A stretch of DNA of 64,000 nt from Actinorhabdospora filicis (GCF_030269765.1 NZ_BSTX01000001.1:1123370-1187369), one strand, 5' to 3'. Shown: positions 35,652-44,426, numbered from the stretch's first letter. Translations and numbers: made by a program. Notes: generated by a model from the sequence alone, not told the origin.

Positions 35652-36574
35652 GACGGGTTCTTGTATCGGGCCCAGGAGACCGTGCCGCCGCTGCTCGCGC
35701 CGGGTCCCGTGGGCGCGCCGACCGGGCCGCCGGCGGCGGTGCCGTGATAGGCGACGACGGCGTTGACGCAGGCGGTCAGGAACGCCGAGGCGATCTCGTC
35801 GGGCGTCCCGCCCATCGCCGCCCACAGGGCCGCGGTGGCGTCGTTGGCGGTGGCGCCGTGGAACTTGGTGCCCGCCGCCTTCGCCTGGACGAGCTTGGCG
35901 TCCCAGGCGCCGATGGTGGCGTCGAAGGCGGCCTTGTGGTCGGTGGCGTGCTTGTCCTCGTGACGGCGGTTCGCCTTGAACATGTGGTCGTCGGTGGGGT
36001 CGCCCAGGGCCCGGAAAGTGGTGTCGCCCGCGCCGGCGAGGTCCTTGGCCAGCGCCGGGACGACCGCGCGCACCGCGGCCTTGCCCGCCTTGTGCCGCCA
36101 CGGGCCCTTCGCCAGGACCGTCTCGTCGAAGCTGCCGGTGTTGTTGCCGATGGCCTCCACCTCCGCGTCGAATCCGCCGCCACCGGCGGCCTGCGTCTTG
36201 ATCGTGGGCTTGGCCAGCGCGCCCCGCACGGCCGCCTCCGACCAGAACTGCGTGCCGTTCAGGCTCGGCCAGGTGACACCGACGGCCGCGCCGGTGATCA
36301 CGCACTTGGCCAGGTTGTTCACCTCGTGCACCGCGCCGTTGGCCCAGGTCACCGCCCGCTGCACCGGCAGGTCCTCCTCGCTGCCCTCGACGCCCTGGCC
36401 GGGCTTGCCGCCGCAGCGCTGCACGAACCGCGTCACCGCCTGGTTTCCGGCGGTCCGCTGGAGCGCGGCGAGGCCGTCGCGGGTCATCAGCCCGGACAGC
36501 GCGAGCTCGTGCTCCTCGGGCCGTTTGCGCGCGGCCGCCTCGCCGGAGCGCGCTCTGGGAACGTACAGGCGCAT
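35648..36574 (-). CDS. LQRTAGN-tagged putative HExxH metallopeptidase (308 aa)
   Basis: The N-terminal region has LQRTAGNQAV (residues 38-47) followed by FVQR and, at 70-73, PVQR. This tag is common in actinobacterial DUF4157-type proteins linked to contractile injection systems and toxin loci. The C-terminal half has RRHEDKHATDH (203-213), a zincin-like HExxH at 205-209 with a further Asp212/His213. The start is the ATG at 36574 after GGAGG. No signal peptide is present. It is translationally coupled to the small gene downstream. An exported or injected effector with a companion protein is a reasonable inference. No injection-system structural genes lie in the window. Confidence 0.7.
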   Translation of the reverse strand: MRLYVPRARSGEAAARKRPEEHELALSGLMTRDGLAALQRTAGNQAVTRFVQRCGGKPGQGVEGSEEDLPVQRAVTWANGAVHEVNNLAKCVITGAAVGVTWPSLNGTQFWSEAAVRGALAKPTIKTQAAGGGGFDAEVEAIGNNTGSFDETVLAKGPWRHKAGKAAVRAVVPALAKDLAGAGDTTFRALGDPTDDHMFKANRRHEDKHATDHKAAFDATIGAWDAKLVQAKAAGTKFHGATANDATAALWAAMGGTPDEIASAFLTACVNAVVAYHGTAAGGPVGAPTGPGASSGGTVSWARYKNPS

Positions 36575-36696
36575 GACGGACACCTCCCCCCGATTCCATG
36601 GTGACAAGGTCATCGGGTGCGGCGATGCCCTTTCGGGCAGTCTTTGGTCTTCGGTGGCGGGCCCCGCCACCGGCGAGCGGCGGGGCCCACACGACG

Positions 36697-37671
36697 TCAG
36701 GGCTTGTAGCCGATGACGGACGCGTTGTACAGCGAGACCGGGACGACCGAGTGCTGGTAGGCGTTGCCCTCCCAGTCGTAGCGGGTGACGTCGCCGATGG
36801 TCGCGTCGAGGTTGGTGCCGTCGGCCAGCGGGAGGGTGATCCCGGGCGAGTCGGCGGTCCGCTCGAAGTAGACCTCGCCCGAGGTCACGTCGACCGAGAC
36901 CTCGCAGTACTGCGGACGCCAGGAGTTCGGGTCGAGCGTGGTGACGCAGGCCCGCGAGCCCTCCCGGCCCATGGCGACGATGTCGGTGACGCCCCGCTCG
37001 GCGCCGCGCGCCTTGAGGGCCGCGCTGACGTTCGGGAACGTCGTGACGGTGCCGTTCGGGGCGACGCGGGCGAACTCGAAGTCGAAGCCGGCGACCATGT
37101 TCACGTCGTAGCCTCCGGCGGGGTTCACCGAGGGCTTGAAGGGCTGGCAGCCCGGCAGGGTCGTCGTGGCGATCACCTTCGCGGTGGCCACCTCGATCCA
37201 GTTCAGGTTCCGGCCGTTCAGAACGCCGACCACGGACTTGCCGTCGGGCGCCCATTCGGGGGACGCGCACGGTCCGCCGTTCTGGACGAGGTCGCGGTAG
37301 ACGACCTTGTCGGTGCCCTTGACAAGGTCGCGGACGACCAGGTTCTGCTTGGGGTAGGCGCTGCCCTTGGTGTAGTAGGCGAGGTGGCGCCCGTCGCCGG
37401 AGACCGTGGCGAGCCCGGTGCTCCCGCCGCCGGGCATGGTGAAGACTGGCTTCGGAGTCGCGCCGACGCTGGGCTGGAAGGCGTACACCGTGTCGTTCAG
37501 GGAGTAGTAGATCGTCCCGGGCACCTGGCCGAGCGCCTCGACCGCCCGCTCACCGGCGGAGGCGGTCCCGGCGGTCCCGGCCTGGACGAGCCCGGTCGCG
37601 CCGGTGGCGAGGGCCGCGGCCACCAGCAGCGAGGCGGCGGCCTTTCGAACGGACTTACGGGACTTCATCAT
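36697..37671 (-). CDS. Secreted beta-propeller (TolB/PD40-like) protein
   Basis: A 324-aa protein with a basic N-terminus and a signal peptide ending near AGTASA (about residue 40). TolB-like propeller repeats follow (VSGDGRHLAYYTKG, ASPEWAPDGKSVVG, DPNSWRP). Conserved Cys pairs (GGPCASPEW, LPGCQPFKP, RACVTT, QYCEV) may form disulfides outside the cell. The closest relative in the window is the membrane-anchored protein at 59917-60954, which shares the order of these blocks. The start is ATG 37671; the ribosome-binding site is poor. Function is unknown. Confidence 0.75.
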   Translation of the reverse strand: MMKSRKSVRKAAASLLVAAALATGATGLVQAGTAGTASAGERAVEALGQVPGTIYYSLNDTVYAFQPSVGATPKPVFTMPGGGSTGLATVSGDGRHLAYYTKGSAYPKQNLVVRDLVKGTDKVVYRDLVQNGGPCASPEWAPDGKSVVGVLNGRNLNWIEVATAKVIATTTLPGCQPFKPSVNPAGGYDVNMVAGFDFEFARVAPNGTVTTFPNVSAALKARGAERGVTDIVAMGREGSRACVTTLDPNSWRPQYCEVSVDVTSGEVYFERTADSPGITLPLADGTNLDATIGDVTRYDWEGNAYQHSVVPVSLYNASVIGYKP

Positions 37672-37937
37672 GGTTCGCACTTGGGCATGCCCTTTCAGTT
37701 GGTAACCGACGATGTCCAATACGCCTCGAAGATCGATTTCGGTTGCACCGGGGTCCACAGGGGATGATCGTGCGACCTGGGCGTCCATGATCGACGGTCC
37801 ACAGGGGATTCAGTGAATGGAACTCCGCGGGGAGGAGCAGACCCGCCCGCGACCGGTGACGTCCGGCGCCTACATCGGCGAACGCGCGTTTTCGCCGGCC
37901 CCCCACGTCCGGCCCGGGGCTGGCAGCATCGCCCGGC
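37672..37937. promoter_or_regulatory. Divergent promoter with direct repeat
   Basis: A 266-bp gap between the propeller and subtilase genes. GGTCCACAGGGGAT occurs twice, at 37752-37765 and 37797-37810, 45 bp apart. No coding frame stands out. Confidence 0.4.
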
Positions 37938-40900
37938 ATGAAACACCAACGGGGAAAGAACACCAGACGCGGCCTGGCCGCGATCGGGGCGGCGGTCCTG
38001 GCCGCCGCGCTGATCCCGGCGCAGCAGGCCGCCGCCGATCCGCCCGCCGCCGCGCCACCGAAGGACGGGCGCCCGCACACCGTCTCCCTCATCACCGGCG
38101 ACCGGGTCACCGTCGACGCCGACGGGCGGCTGACCTTCCGGCCCGGCGCGGGCCGCGAGGGCATCGGCCACCGCACGGTCACCTCGAAGGACGGCACGCT
38201 CGTGCTGCCCGACGACGCCGCCGCGCTGGTCGCCTCCGGCACCGTCGAGCGGCGGCTCTTCGACGTCACCGGGCTCATCGAGGACGGTTTCGCCGACCGG
38301 GCCACGCTGCCGCTCATCGTCGCCGGTGGCGGGTCGGCCCGCATGGCCGCCGAGGGAACCGCGCTGGAGAGCATCGGCGCCACCGCGACCACGCCGTCCG
38401 ACCTGGGCGGCTGGTGGGCGGGCCTGGCCTCGGCCCGCCGGGCCACGGCCGTCGAGCACGTCTGGCTGGACGCGCCGGGGAGGCTCTCGCTCGACGTGAG
38501 CGTCCCGCAGGTGAGCGCGCCCACCGCCTGGCAGGCCGGTTACGACGGGACGGGCGTCACGATCGCCGTCCTCGACACCGGTTACGACCCCACCCATCCC
38601 GACCTGGCCGGGCGCGTCGCGAAGGCCCGCGACTTCACCGGCACCTCACCGGAGGCCGTCGACGGCTACGGGCACGGGACGCACGTGGCGTCCATCCTGG
38701 CCGGTACCGGCGCCGCCTCCGAGGGCCGCTACAAGGGCGTCGCGCCCGGCGCGTCGCTGCTGATCGGCAAGGTCTGCGACGACCTCGGCCGCTGCCCGAT
38801 GTCGAAGGTGATCGAGGCGATGGAGTGGGCCGCCGACGAGGGCGCCACGGCCATCAGCATGAGCCTGGGCTGGCCGGTCTGGCCCGGCGAGGTCAGTCCG
38901 GTGGCCCTGGCCTCCGACGCCGTCAGCGAGCGCACCGGGACCCTCGTGGTGGCCGCCGCCGGAAACGACGGCTACGACGCCTCCGTGGAGGCGCCCGCGC
39001 TGGCGGATTCGGCGCTGGCGGTGGGTTCGGTGACCAAGTCCGATGAGTACTCGGAGTTCTCCAGCCGGGGACCGCGCGAGAGCGACCGGGCCGCCAAGCC
39101 CGACATCGCCGCGCCCGGCTCCGGCATCACCGCCGCCCGCGCCGCCGGGACCCCGGGCGAGGGCCCGTACGCCGCGCACAGCGGGACGTCGATGGCCACG
39201 CCGCACGTGGCCGGGGCGGTGGCGCTGCTCAAGCAGCGGCACCCGGACTGGTCCGGCCCGCGCCTGAAGGCCGCGCTGATGAACTCGGCGAAGGTCCTGG
39301 ACGGGCAGACCGCCTACCAGCAGGGCGCCGGGCGGCTGGACGTCGCGCGCGCCTTCGCGCAGGACCTCACCGTCGACGGCTCGGTTAGCTTCGCGTACAC
39401 CAACTTCCCCGCGCCCGCCGAGCCGAAGGTCAAGACCGTCACCTACACCAACGACGGCGACGCCGAGGTCACCCTGAACCTGGCCACGACCGGCCCAAGT
39501 GGACTGTTCACAGTGGACACCGCCACCGTGACGGTTCCGGCCAAGGGCACCGCGACGGTGGACGTCTCGCTGCACCCGGGCGCGTTCCCGGGCGGCGGCG
39601 ACTTCCCCGGGAGCCTGGTCGCCACGGGCGGCGGCATCGCCGTCCACACCGTGCTGACCGCGTCGATGGAGCGGGAGGCCTACGAGCTCACCGTCTCCGC
39701 GACACCCCGGGCCGGCGAGGACCACACCGGCTCCCGCATGCTCGGGTACAACCCCGACACCGACGAGACCATCTGGTTCAGCGTCGGGGCCGACGGGACC
39801 GGCACCGCCCGGGTCGCGCCCGGCCGCTACATCCTCGTGGGCGGCTTCGAGTCGAGCGCGCCGGGCGAGGACCTGCCGCGCATGACCTTCACCGGGCGCG
39901 ACGTCACCGTCACCGCCGACAGGCACGAGGTCTTCGACTTGGGCCGGGCCGTCGAGGCCGACATCGACGCCACCGACCGCACCGACGAGACCGCGCTGGA
40001 CCTGAACAGCTCCATCGGGATCGGCACGCCGGGCGGCGGAGGTATCAACGCCGTCGACAGCGGGCGCTGGAGCCGGTACTTCACGCTGGCCGAGCCCGCC
40101 CCCGCCGGTCTGGAGACCGACTGGTCGGTGTCCACGGCCCTCATCGCACCCGGGGTCTACTACGACCTGGCCACCCGGGCGGACTGGGTGCCGCGGCGGC
40201 TCGACCTGGCCTACGCCGACGCCGAGCTGGCCCGCACCCTCGACGTCTACGAGGCGCAGGCCGCCGGGACGGTGACGGGCACGCGATCCGACACCCGGCC
40301 CGATGTCGAGGCGTTCCCCGTCATCCGGCCGGTGACCCTGCCGTCCACCGAGACCGGGTACCACGTGCCGGGCACCTGGCGTGTCTCCCTGGAGATCAAC
40401 CCGGACGACTTCGATCAGCGCGAGTACGAGTTCCGGCCCTACACCGCCGTGGCCGGTGCCACGACGCGGGAGCGCTGGAACGCGGCCCCGCTCTCCCCGG
40501 CCTTCGAGGCCCACCCGTACCGCTACGCCGACAACGCCTTCATGTTCCGCATGATGATGTTCTCCGGGCCCCTGGGCCTGCGGGCGAGCAGCGACGGAAC
40601 GACCACGAGCGTCACGCTCGACGGGAAGCCGCTGGCGGTCGACGCGCGGGGCACCTATTTCGAGGTGCCGGAGGGCACCGCCGGGCGCTTCGAGGTCACC
40701 TTCGACACCACGCGCGACTTCGACTGGTCGGGGATCGGGAAGCGGTCGGTCAACAAGTGGGCCTTCGACAGCGCGCCCACGAAGTACACCGATCTGCCGG
40801 TCTCCTCGGTCCGCCTCAACACCACCGGCGTCCGGGACGGCTACGCCTCGGCGCTGCTGCCGCAGTTGGTGACGCTCACCGAAGAGCACACCGCCGCCAA

Positions 40901-41108
40901 GCCGAAGACCACCTCGCTCACCTTCGAGGTGTCCTACGACGACGGCCGGAGCTGGACGAAGGTCCCGGTCGTGCGGGCCGGGAACAGCGCCTACGCCGTC
41001 CTGATCCACCCGAGGGGCGCGACCTCGGTGTCCACCCGGATGTCCACGGTGGACGCCGGTGGCAACACCTCGGAGCAGACGATGATCCGCTCCTACGCCC
41101 TGCGCTGA
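37938..41108 (+). CDS. Large secreted subtilisin-like serine protease (S8)
   Basis: A 1056-aa secreted protease. The signal peptide ends near AAAD (residue 33). A propeptide of about 140 residues contains VSLITGDRVTVD, typical of actinobacterial S8 proteases. The catalytic triad is Asp213 (AVLDTGYD), His246 (GYGHGTHVA) and Ser418 (HSGTSMATPH), with oxyanion Asn343 (AAGN). A beta-rich C-terminal region of about 580 residues follows. The propeptide should be removed on secretion. The enzyme probably degrades extracellular protein. The divergent propeller gene and the downstream Cys-rich peptide gene have no proven link to it. Confidence 0.95.
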   Translation: MKHQRGKNTRRGLAAIGAAVLAAALIPAQQAAADPPAAAPPKDGRPHTVSLITGDRVTVDADGRLTFRPGAGREGIGHRTVTSKDGTLVLPDDAAALVASGTVERRLFDVTGLIEDGFADRATLPLIVAGGGSARMAAEGTALESIGATATTPSDLGGWWAGLASARRATAVEHVWLDAPGRLSLDVSVPQVSAPTAWQAGYDGTGVTIAVLDTGYDPTHPDLAGRVAKARDFTGTSPEAVDGYGHGTHVASILAGTGAASEGRYKGVAPGASLLIGKVCDDLGRCPMSKVIEAMEWAADEGATAISMSLGWPVWPGEVSPVALASDAVSERTGTLVVAAAGNDGYDASVEAPALADSALAVGSVTKSDEYSEFSSRGPRESDRAAKPDIAAPGSGITAARAAGTPGEGPYAAHSGTSMATPHVAGAVALLKQRHPDWSGPRLKAALMNSAKVLDGQTAYQQGAGRLDVARAFAQDLTVDGSVSFAYTNFPAPAEPKVKTVTYTNDGDAEVTLNLATTGPSGLFTVDTATVTVPAKGTATVDVSLHPGAFPGGGDFPGSLVATGGGIAVHTVLTASMEREAYELTVSATPRAGEDHTGSRMLGYNPDTDETIWFSVGADGTGTARVAPGRYILVGGFESSAPGEDLPRMTFTGRDVTVTADRHEVFDLGRAVEADIDATDRTDETALDLNSSIGIGTPGGGGINAVDSGRWSRYFTLAEPAPAGLETDWSVSTALIAPGVYYDLATRADWVPRRLDLAYADAELARTLDVYEAQAAGTVTGTRSDTRPDVEAFPVIRPVTLPSTETGYHVPGTWRVSLEINPDDFDQREYEFRPYTAVAGATTRERWNAAPLSPAFEAHPYRYADNAFMFRMMMFSGPLGLRASSDGTTTSVTLDGKPLAVDARGTYFEVPEGTAGRFEVTFDTTRDFDWSGIGKRSVNKWAFDSAPTKYTDLPVSSVRLNTTGVRDGYASALLPQLVTLTEEHTAAKPKTTSLTFEVSYDDGRSWTKVPVVRAGNSAYAVLIHPRGATSVSTRMSTVDAGGNTSEQTMIRSYALR

Positions 41109-41116
41109 GCGATCCC

Positions 41117-41144
41117 CGGGCCCCGGCCACCCGGCCGGGGCCCG
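41117..41144 (+). terminator. Terminator after subtilase
   Basis: A perfect 12-bp stem CGGGCCCCGGCC with an ACCC loop (41129-41132), beginning 8 bases after the protease stop. Confidence 0.8.
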
Positions 41145-41247
41145 AGGTCACTGAATGACGGGGTATGGATCAAGGGCCGACGGACCCTCCACTCTGGACG
41201 GATCCCGCGGTGACACCCGGTCACCGCGCCCGCCCCAGGAGTGACAC

Positions 41248-41430
41248 ATGAAGAGGCTGACCACCATCACCGACCGCCTGCTGTCCCGGTTCGTCCCGGA
41301 GCGCACCGCCTCCGCCGACTGCTGGTGGAACACGTACTACATCTGCGACGGCGGCCCGAAGTACCTCTGCCGCCGCAACAGCTGCACCGGCGAGGAGATC
41401 TGCGAGCTGCGTCCCGGCTGGTGCTGGTGA
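41248..41430 (+). CDS. Cys-rich small peptide, 60 aa (6 Cys)
   Basis: ATG at 41248, seven bases after AGGAG. Residues 1-24 form a Cys-free leader with LLSRFVPERTASA. Residues 25-60 hold six Cys (25, 33, 41, 46, 52, 59) and four Trp, ending CELRPGWCW. The leader lines up with that of the 28379-28552 peptide (R-[LF]-V-P-x-x-x-A-x-A, first Cys at residue 25 in both), while the cores differ. This pattern of a conserved leader with variable Cys-rich core is what ribosomal peptide families or exported mini-proteins show. No modifying enzyme or dedicated transporter gene is next to it. It lies between the subtilase and a secretion-like module. Confidence 0.75.
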   Translation: MKRLTTITDRLLSRFVPERTASADCWWNTYYICDGGPKYLCRRNSCTGEEICELRPGWCW

Positions 41431-41449
41431 CCGGTAGCCGGAACTGATC

Positions 41450-41995
41450 TCACTTCCGGCGCTTGAACACCGGACGCGCTCCCGGCCTCGGCCCACCCGG
41501 CGCCGGGCGCGCGTCCCCGCCCCTCCGGAACGGCTCGGCGCCCAGCCAGCGGCGGCCCGACCAGCGCCAGAAACCGAGCATGACGACCACACCGACGGCG
41601 AACACGCCCACCGTGACCAGCCCGGAGCGGCGCGGATAGGACTCGGTGTAGACCCGCCCGTACTTCTCCGAGGCGCCCCGGCCGGTGTCGGTGCGGCGCT
41701 GGACGCGGACCTCGCCCTCCAGGTCGGTGGTGGAGGCGACCTCGACGTCCTCCTCCCAGCCCTTGTCCCACACCACGTGCGCGCGGCAGGTGTAGGACGG
41801 CCCGAACAGCGCCGGCTCGCAGCCCCCGATCCGGGCCACGCCCGACAGGCGCGCGTAGTCCTGGGCCGAGCCGAAGCCCTCGGCCACGGTCATGCCCGGC
41901 CACACCACGGCCGCGCCCAGCGCGGCGCCGCCGAGGATGACGGCGAGCGCGCGCCATCCCCGGCGGGATGTACGGGGCGTCTTGCGGCGGCTCAC
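41450..41995 (-). CDS. Two-helix membrane protein of secretion-like module
   Basis: A 181-aa protein with membrane helices at about residues 16-38 and 125-145. Between them an extracytoplasmic part holds Cys (GGCEPALFGPSYTCRAHVVWD). The basic tail is Pro/Arg-rich (PFRRGG...KRRK). Its GTG at 41995 overlaps the stop of the preceding gene by four bases. It is the last of four coupled genes (43774-41450). I do not recognise the family; an immunity or export-helper role is possible given its place. Confidence 0.7.
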   Translation of the reverse strand: MSRRKTPRTSRRGWRALAVILGGAALGAAVVWPGMTVAEGFGSAQDYARLSGVARIGGCEPALFGPSYTCRAHVVWDKGWEEDVEVASTTDLEGEVRVQRRTDTGRGASEKYGRVYTESYPRRSGLVTVGVFAVGVVVMLGFWRWSGRRWLGAEPFRRGGDARPAPGGPRPGARPVFKRRK

Positions 41996-43032
41996 TTCTT
42001 GTTCGCGCCGTCCTCGTACTGGCCGTCCTTGTAGCTCTTGGCGCTTTCCTTGGTGGCGCGCGAGTACGGGGACTCGGCCACCGCCTGGGGGACGTCGCCG
42101 AGGGCGTTGTTGACCTGCGCGATGGTGCCGTTGGGGCGGGTGAGCTTGGCCAGCGGCGAGTTGGCCCGGGAGAAGTTCATGTCCCGGATCCACTTGAGGC
42201 GCCCGTTCGACTTGACCGCCCGGTTGGACCAGTTGTGGATGTTCTGGGCGCGCTGGTTGAGTTTCTTGGCGACGGTGGCGCCCTTCTCGCCCAGGACGCT
42301 GAAGCGCTGCACGAAGCGGCGGATGCTCTGCAGGAGCTTGGCCATGCGCTCGGCGACGCGGCTGGCGGTGACGGTGGCGTCCACGCCGAGGCTGGTGAAG
42401 AAGGCGGCGATGGATCCGCCGAAGGTGACCGCGGCCGAGGCGGCGGCCAGGATCGCGTTGGTGATGACCCGGCTGATGAAGGAGGCGATGATGTCGAAGA
42501 CGATGGCGCGGACGGTGGCCACGACCATCCCGGCGATGGCCACGCCCTGCCCGACGTCGTCGGAGTGCCCGGCCAGGGCGCGCAGGCCGTTGATGTAGTC
42601 CTTGGCGTTGGCGCGGTACTTCTCGGCGGCCTCCCCGGCCCAGCCGGAGATGCCGCCGAGGGACTGCTCGTAGCGGTCGGCGACACCGGCGACGTACTGG
42701 GCGATGTTGGCCCAGGTCTTGGACACCGCGGTGATCGCGCCGGGGTCGCCGGTGAGCATCTCCAGCGGCTCGCGGATCCACGACACGTGTTCCATGACCC
42801 AGCCGACGCCGGCCTTGATCAGCTCGCCGAGCGGGTTCATGGCCATCGCCAGGACGTCCAGGCCCACGGCGAGACCGTCGACGCTCATGCTGAGCCAGTC
42901 GGTCTTGCCGTCGCCGATGTCCTTCCACATGTTCATGCCGCTGTCGAGCAGGCCCGCGCCCGCGTACTGCGAGGGGCCTTCGTTCTGGGCGATCATGGGC
43001 CCGGCGGGCCCGATCGTGGCCTCGCCGGTCAT
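41992..43032 (-). CDS. WXG-like secreted-substrate candidate (346 aa)
   Basis: A mostly helical protein. Residues 90-165 look like a WXG100-type hairpin, with W-A-G at 131-133 (YEQSLGGISGWAGEAAEKYRANA). A hydrophobic stretch follows at about 162-215, then a basic C-terminal domain of about 125 residues rich in Asn, Arg and Lys that matches no toxin fold I know. The start is ATG 43032 in an ATGA overlap with the EspC-like gene. The order of small helical partner, WXG-headed protein and membrane protein is typical of type VII secretion substrates. Confidence 0.7.
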   Translation of the reverse strand: MTGEATIGPAGPMIAQNEGPSQYAGAGLLDSGMNMWKDIGDGKTDWLSMSVDGLAVGLDVLAMAMNPLGELIKAGVGWVMEHVSWIREPLEMLTGDPGAITAVSKTWANIAQYVAGVADRYEQSLGGISGWAGEAAEKYRANAKDYINGLRALAGHSDDVGQGVAIAGMVVATVRAIVFDIIASFISRVITNAILAAASAAVTFGGSIAAFFTSLGVDATVTASRVAERMAKLLQSIRRFVQRFSVLGEKGATVAKKLNQRAQNIHNWSNRAVKSNGRLKWIRDMNFSRANSPLAKLTRPNGTIAQVNNALGDVPQAVAESPYSRATKESAKSYKDGQYEDGANKK

Positions 43033-43352
43033 CGCAGCATCCCGTCGGAGTTGGCGCTGTCGAACATGTCCTTGATGGCCTCTTCGGAGGCGATGTAGCA
43101 CTCGTTGTTGGACTTGATGCCGTTGTGGAAGGCGCCGGCCAGTTCGGCGGCGTCACCGATGAGGTCGGCGGCGTTGCCCAGGCACAGTTCCAGGATCGGC
43201 GGCACCAGGAACTGGAGGAACAGGCCGTAGGCCTCGGTCCCGCCGTAGCCGACCTGTTTCGCTGTCTGCTTGGCGCGTTCCATGTCGCCCTTGATGCCTT
43301 CGAGGACGGTGGCGTGCGCGGTCAGTTCCTCGGGTTTGACGTTGAAGCTCAT
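43029..43352 (-). CDS. EspC-like type VII secretion target (107 aa)
   Basis: A small helical protein resembling the EspC/ESX-associated family: MSFNVKPEELTAHATVLEGIKGDMERAKQTAKQV is a typical start. It is followed by a helix with two Cys. The start is ATG 43352 after GGAGG. It overlaps the YbaB-like gene upstream and the WXG-like gene downstream by four bases each. It probably pairs with the WXG-like protein as an export partner. No EccC-type ATPase is in the window, so export would rely on a system elsewhere. Confidence 0.8.
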   Translation of the reverse strand: MSFNVKPEELTAHATVLEGIKGDMERAKQTAKQVGYGGTEAYGLFLQFLVPPILELCLGNAADLIGDAAELAGAFHNGIKSNNECYIASEEAIKDMFDSANSDGMLR

Positions 43353-43774
43353 CGGTTGTACCTCCACGCGTCCGTGTCGCCGTCATCGCCGTCCTCGGAC
43401 TCCGGCCGCGGCACGACGCTGCGCACGAAGTCCATCGACTGCGAATCGGCGCCCAGATGCTCGGACATGATGTCCATCATTCGTTCCGAGCCGCGCCGCT
43501 GCGCGTCCCGGTAAACGCTCATGATCAATTCCGACAACTGCGTCGCCGTCAGGTTCAGCGCCCTCGGGGACAGCGATACCGACAGCAGCGCGCCGGACGG
43601 GTTGACCGCCAGGTTCACCAGCTCACCGCGGTCGCTCGCCTCGATCCGGGCACCGGCCAGATCGGTGCTCATCCGCTCGCCCTGCTCCCGCAGCTTCGCG
43701 ATGCGCTCGTCCTGCTTGCGCATCCACTCGTCGGGGTCCAGGAGCTCGCGGTTCAATCCACTGAGCTCGTCCAT
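43349..43774 (-). CDS. YbaB/EbfC-family protein (141 aa)
   Basis: A YbaB-like protein: an N-terminal coiled-coil (DEWMRKQDERIAKLREQGERM) then the YbaB beta core (GELVNLAVNPSGALLSVSLSPRAL) and an acidic tail. YbaB proteins bind DNA as dimers, but in actinobacteria many copies precede ESX-type genes, where they may be chaperones or EspR/EspB-like regulators. It is the first gene of the four-gene coupled module. Confidence 0.82.
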   Translation of the reverse strand: MDELSGLNRELLDPDEWMRKQDERIAKLREQGERMSTDLAGARIEASDRGELVNLAVNPSGALLSVSLSPRALNLTATQLSELIMSVYRDAQRRGSERMMDIMSEHLGADSQSMDFVRSVVPRPESEDGDDGDTDAWRYNR

Positions 43775-43870
43775 AACTGAGGGGTGTCTCTTTCACGTCA
43801 AGGTCCGTAAGTGCGACACACCTTAACGGATATCCGCAATGCCGACCGCCGTCAATTGCGCGGCCCCAGA

Positions 43871-44338
43871 TCACCGCGCCAGCGCGTGATCGAGGCGGTT
43901 CAGCAGGAGCGGAATGCTGCCCTCCTGGTGCCGGGCGTCGCGTTCGCCGTCCCCGTCGAATCCGGTGAGCGCGTACTGCTCGGTGTAGGACAGCGCCGTC
44001 CCGCCGTCCACTGCGGACAGTTCAATGGTGACCAGCGCGGCCTGTCTGCGCACACCCTGCACGGCCAGGCCGTAGGCGAACACGATGCGCTCGCCGGGGA
44101 CCAGGTCCAGGTAGCGCGAGGAGTACTCGATCAGCTCGCGCTCGGCGTCGGGGGTGAAGGCGCCGCTGGCGGTCTCGCCGCCGCCGACGCGGTAGTCGAT
44201 CTCGTGCCCGAGCGAGCCGGGGATCCGGAACCAGTCCAGCCGCAGCGGCGGGCCGAAGGCGGCGAAGACCTCCGCCGGGGTCGCGGCCACGACGCGGGTG
44301 TGGGTGACCTGTCCGTGGCGCACGCGGGAGCTCGTCAT
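43871..44338 (-). CDS. SRPBCC/AHSA1-domain protein (155 aa)
   Basis: A START-like fold protein of the AHSA1/SRPBCC type: VTHTRVVAATPAEVFAAFGPPLRLDWFRIPG at the N-terminus, a central VVxxVxPxxRIVFxYGL-type block (DLVPGERIVFAYGL), and a C-terminal helix with LLLNRLDHALAR. Such proteins bind small hydrophobic ligands; the ligand is unknown. It converges with no gene and sits alone on the minus strand between the secretion-like module and the serine hydrolase operon. Confidence 0.85.
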   Translation of the reverse strand: MTSSRVRHGQVTHTRVVAATPAEVFAAFGPPLRLDWFRIPGSLGHEIDYRVGGGETASGAFTPDAERELIEYSSRYLDLVPGERIVFAYGLAVQGVRRQAALVTIELSAVDGGTALSYTEQYALTGFDGDGERDARHQEGSIPLLLNRLDHALAR

Positions 44339-44426
44339 GATCGCAACCTACCCCCGACTTTCGTCAGGGGTGGGTGCTGCCTTTCGCCCCATGTCCGGCG
44401 ACCTGCCGGTTCATAGATTTCAGGGC

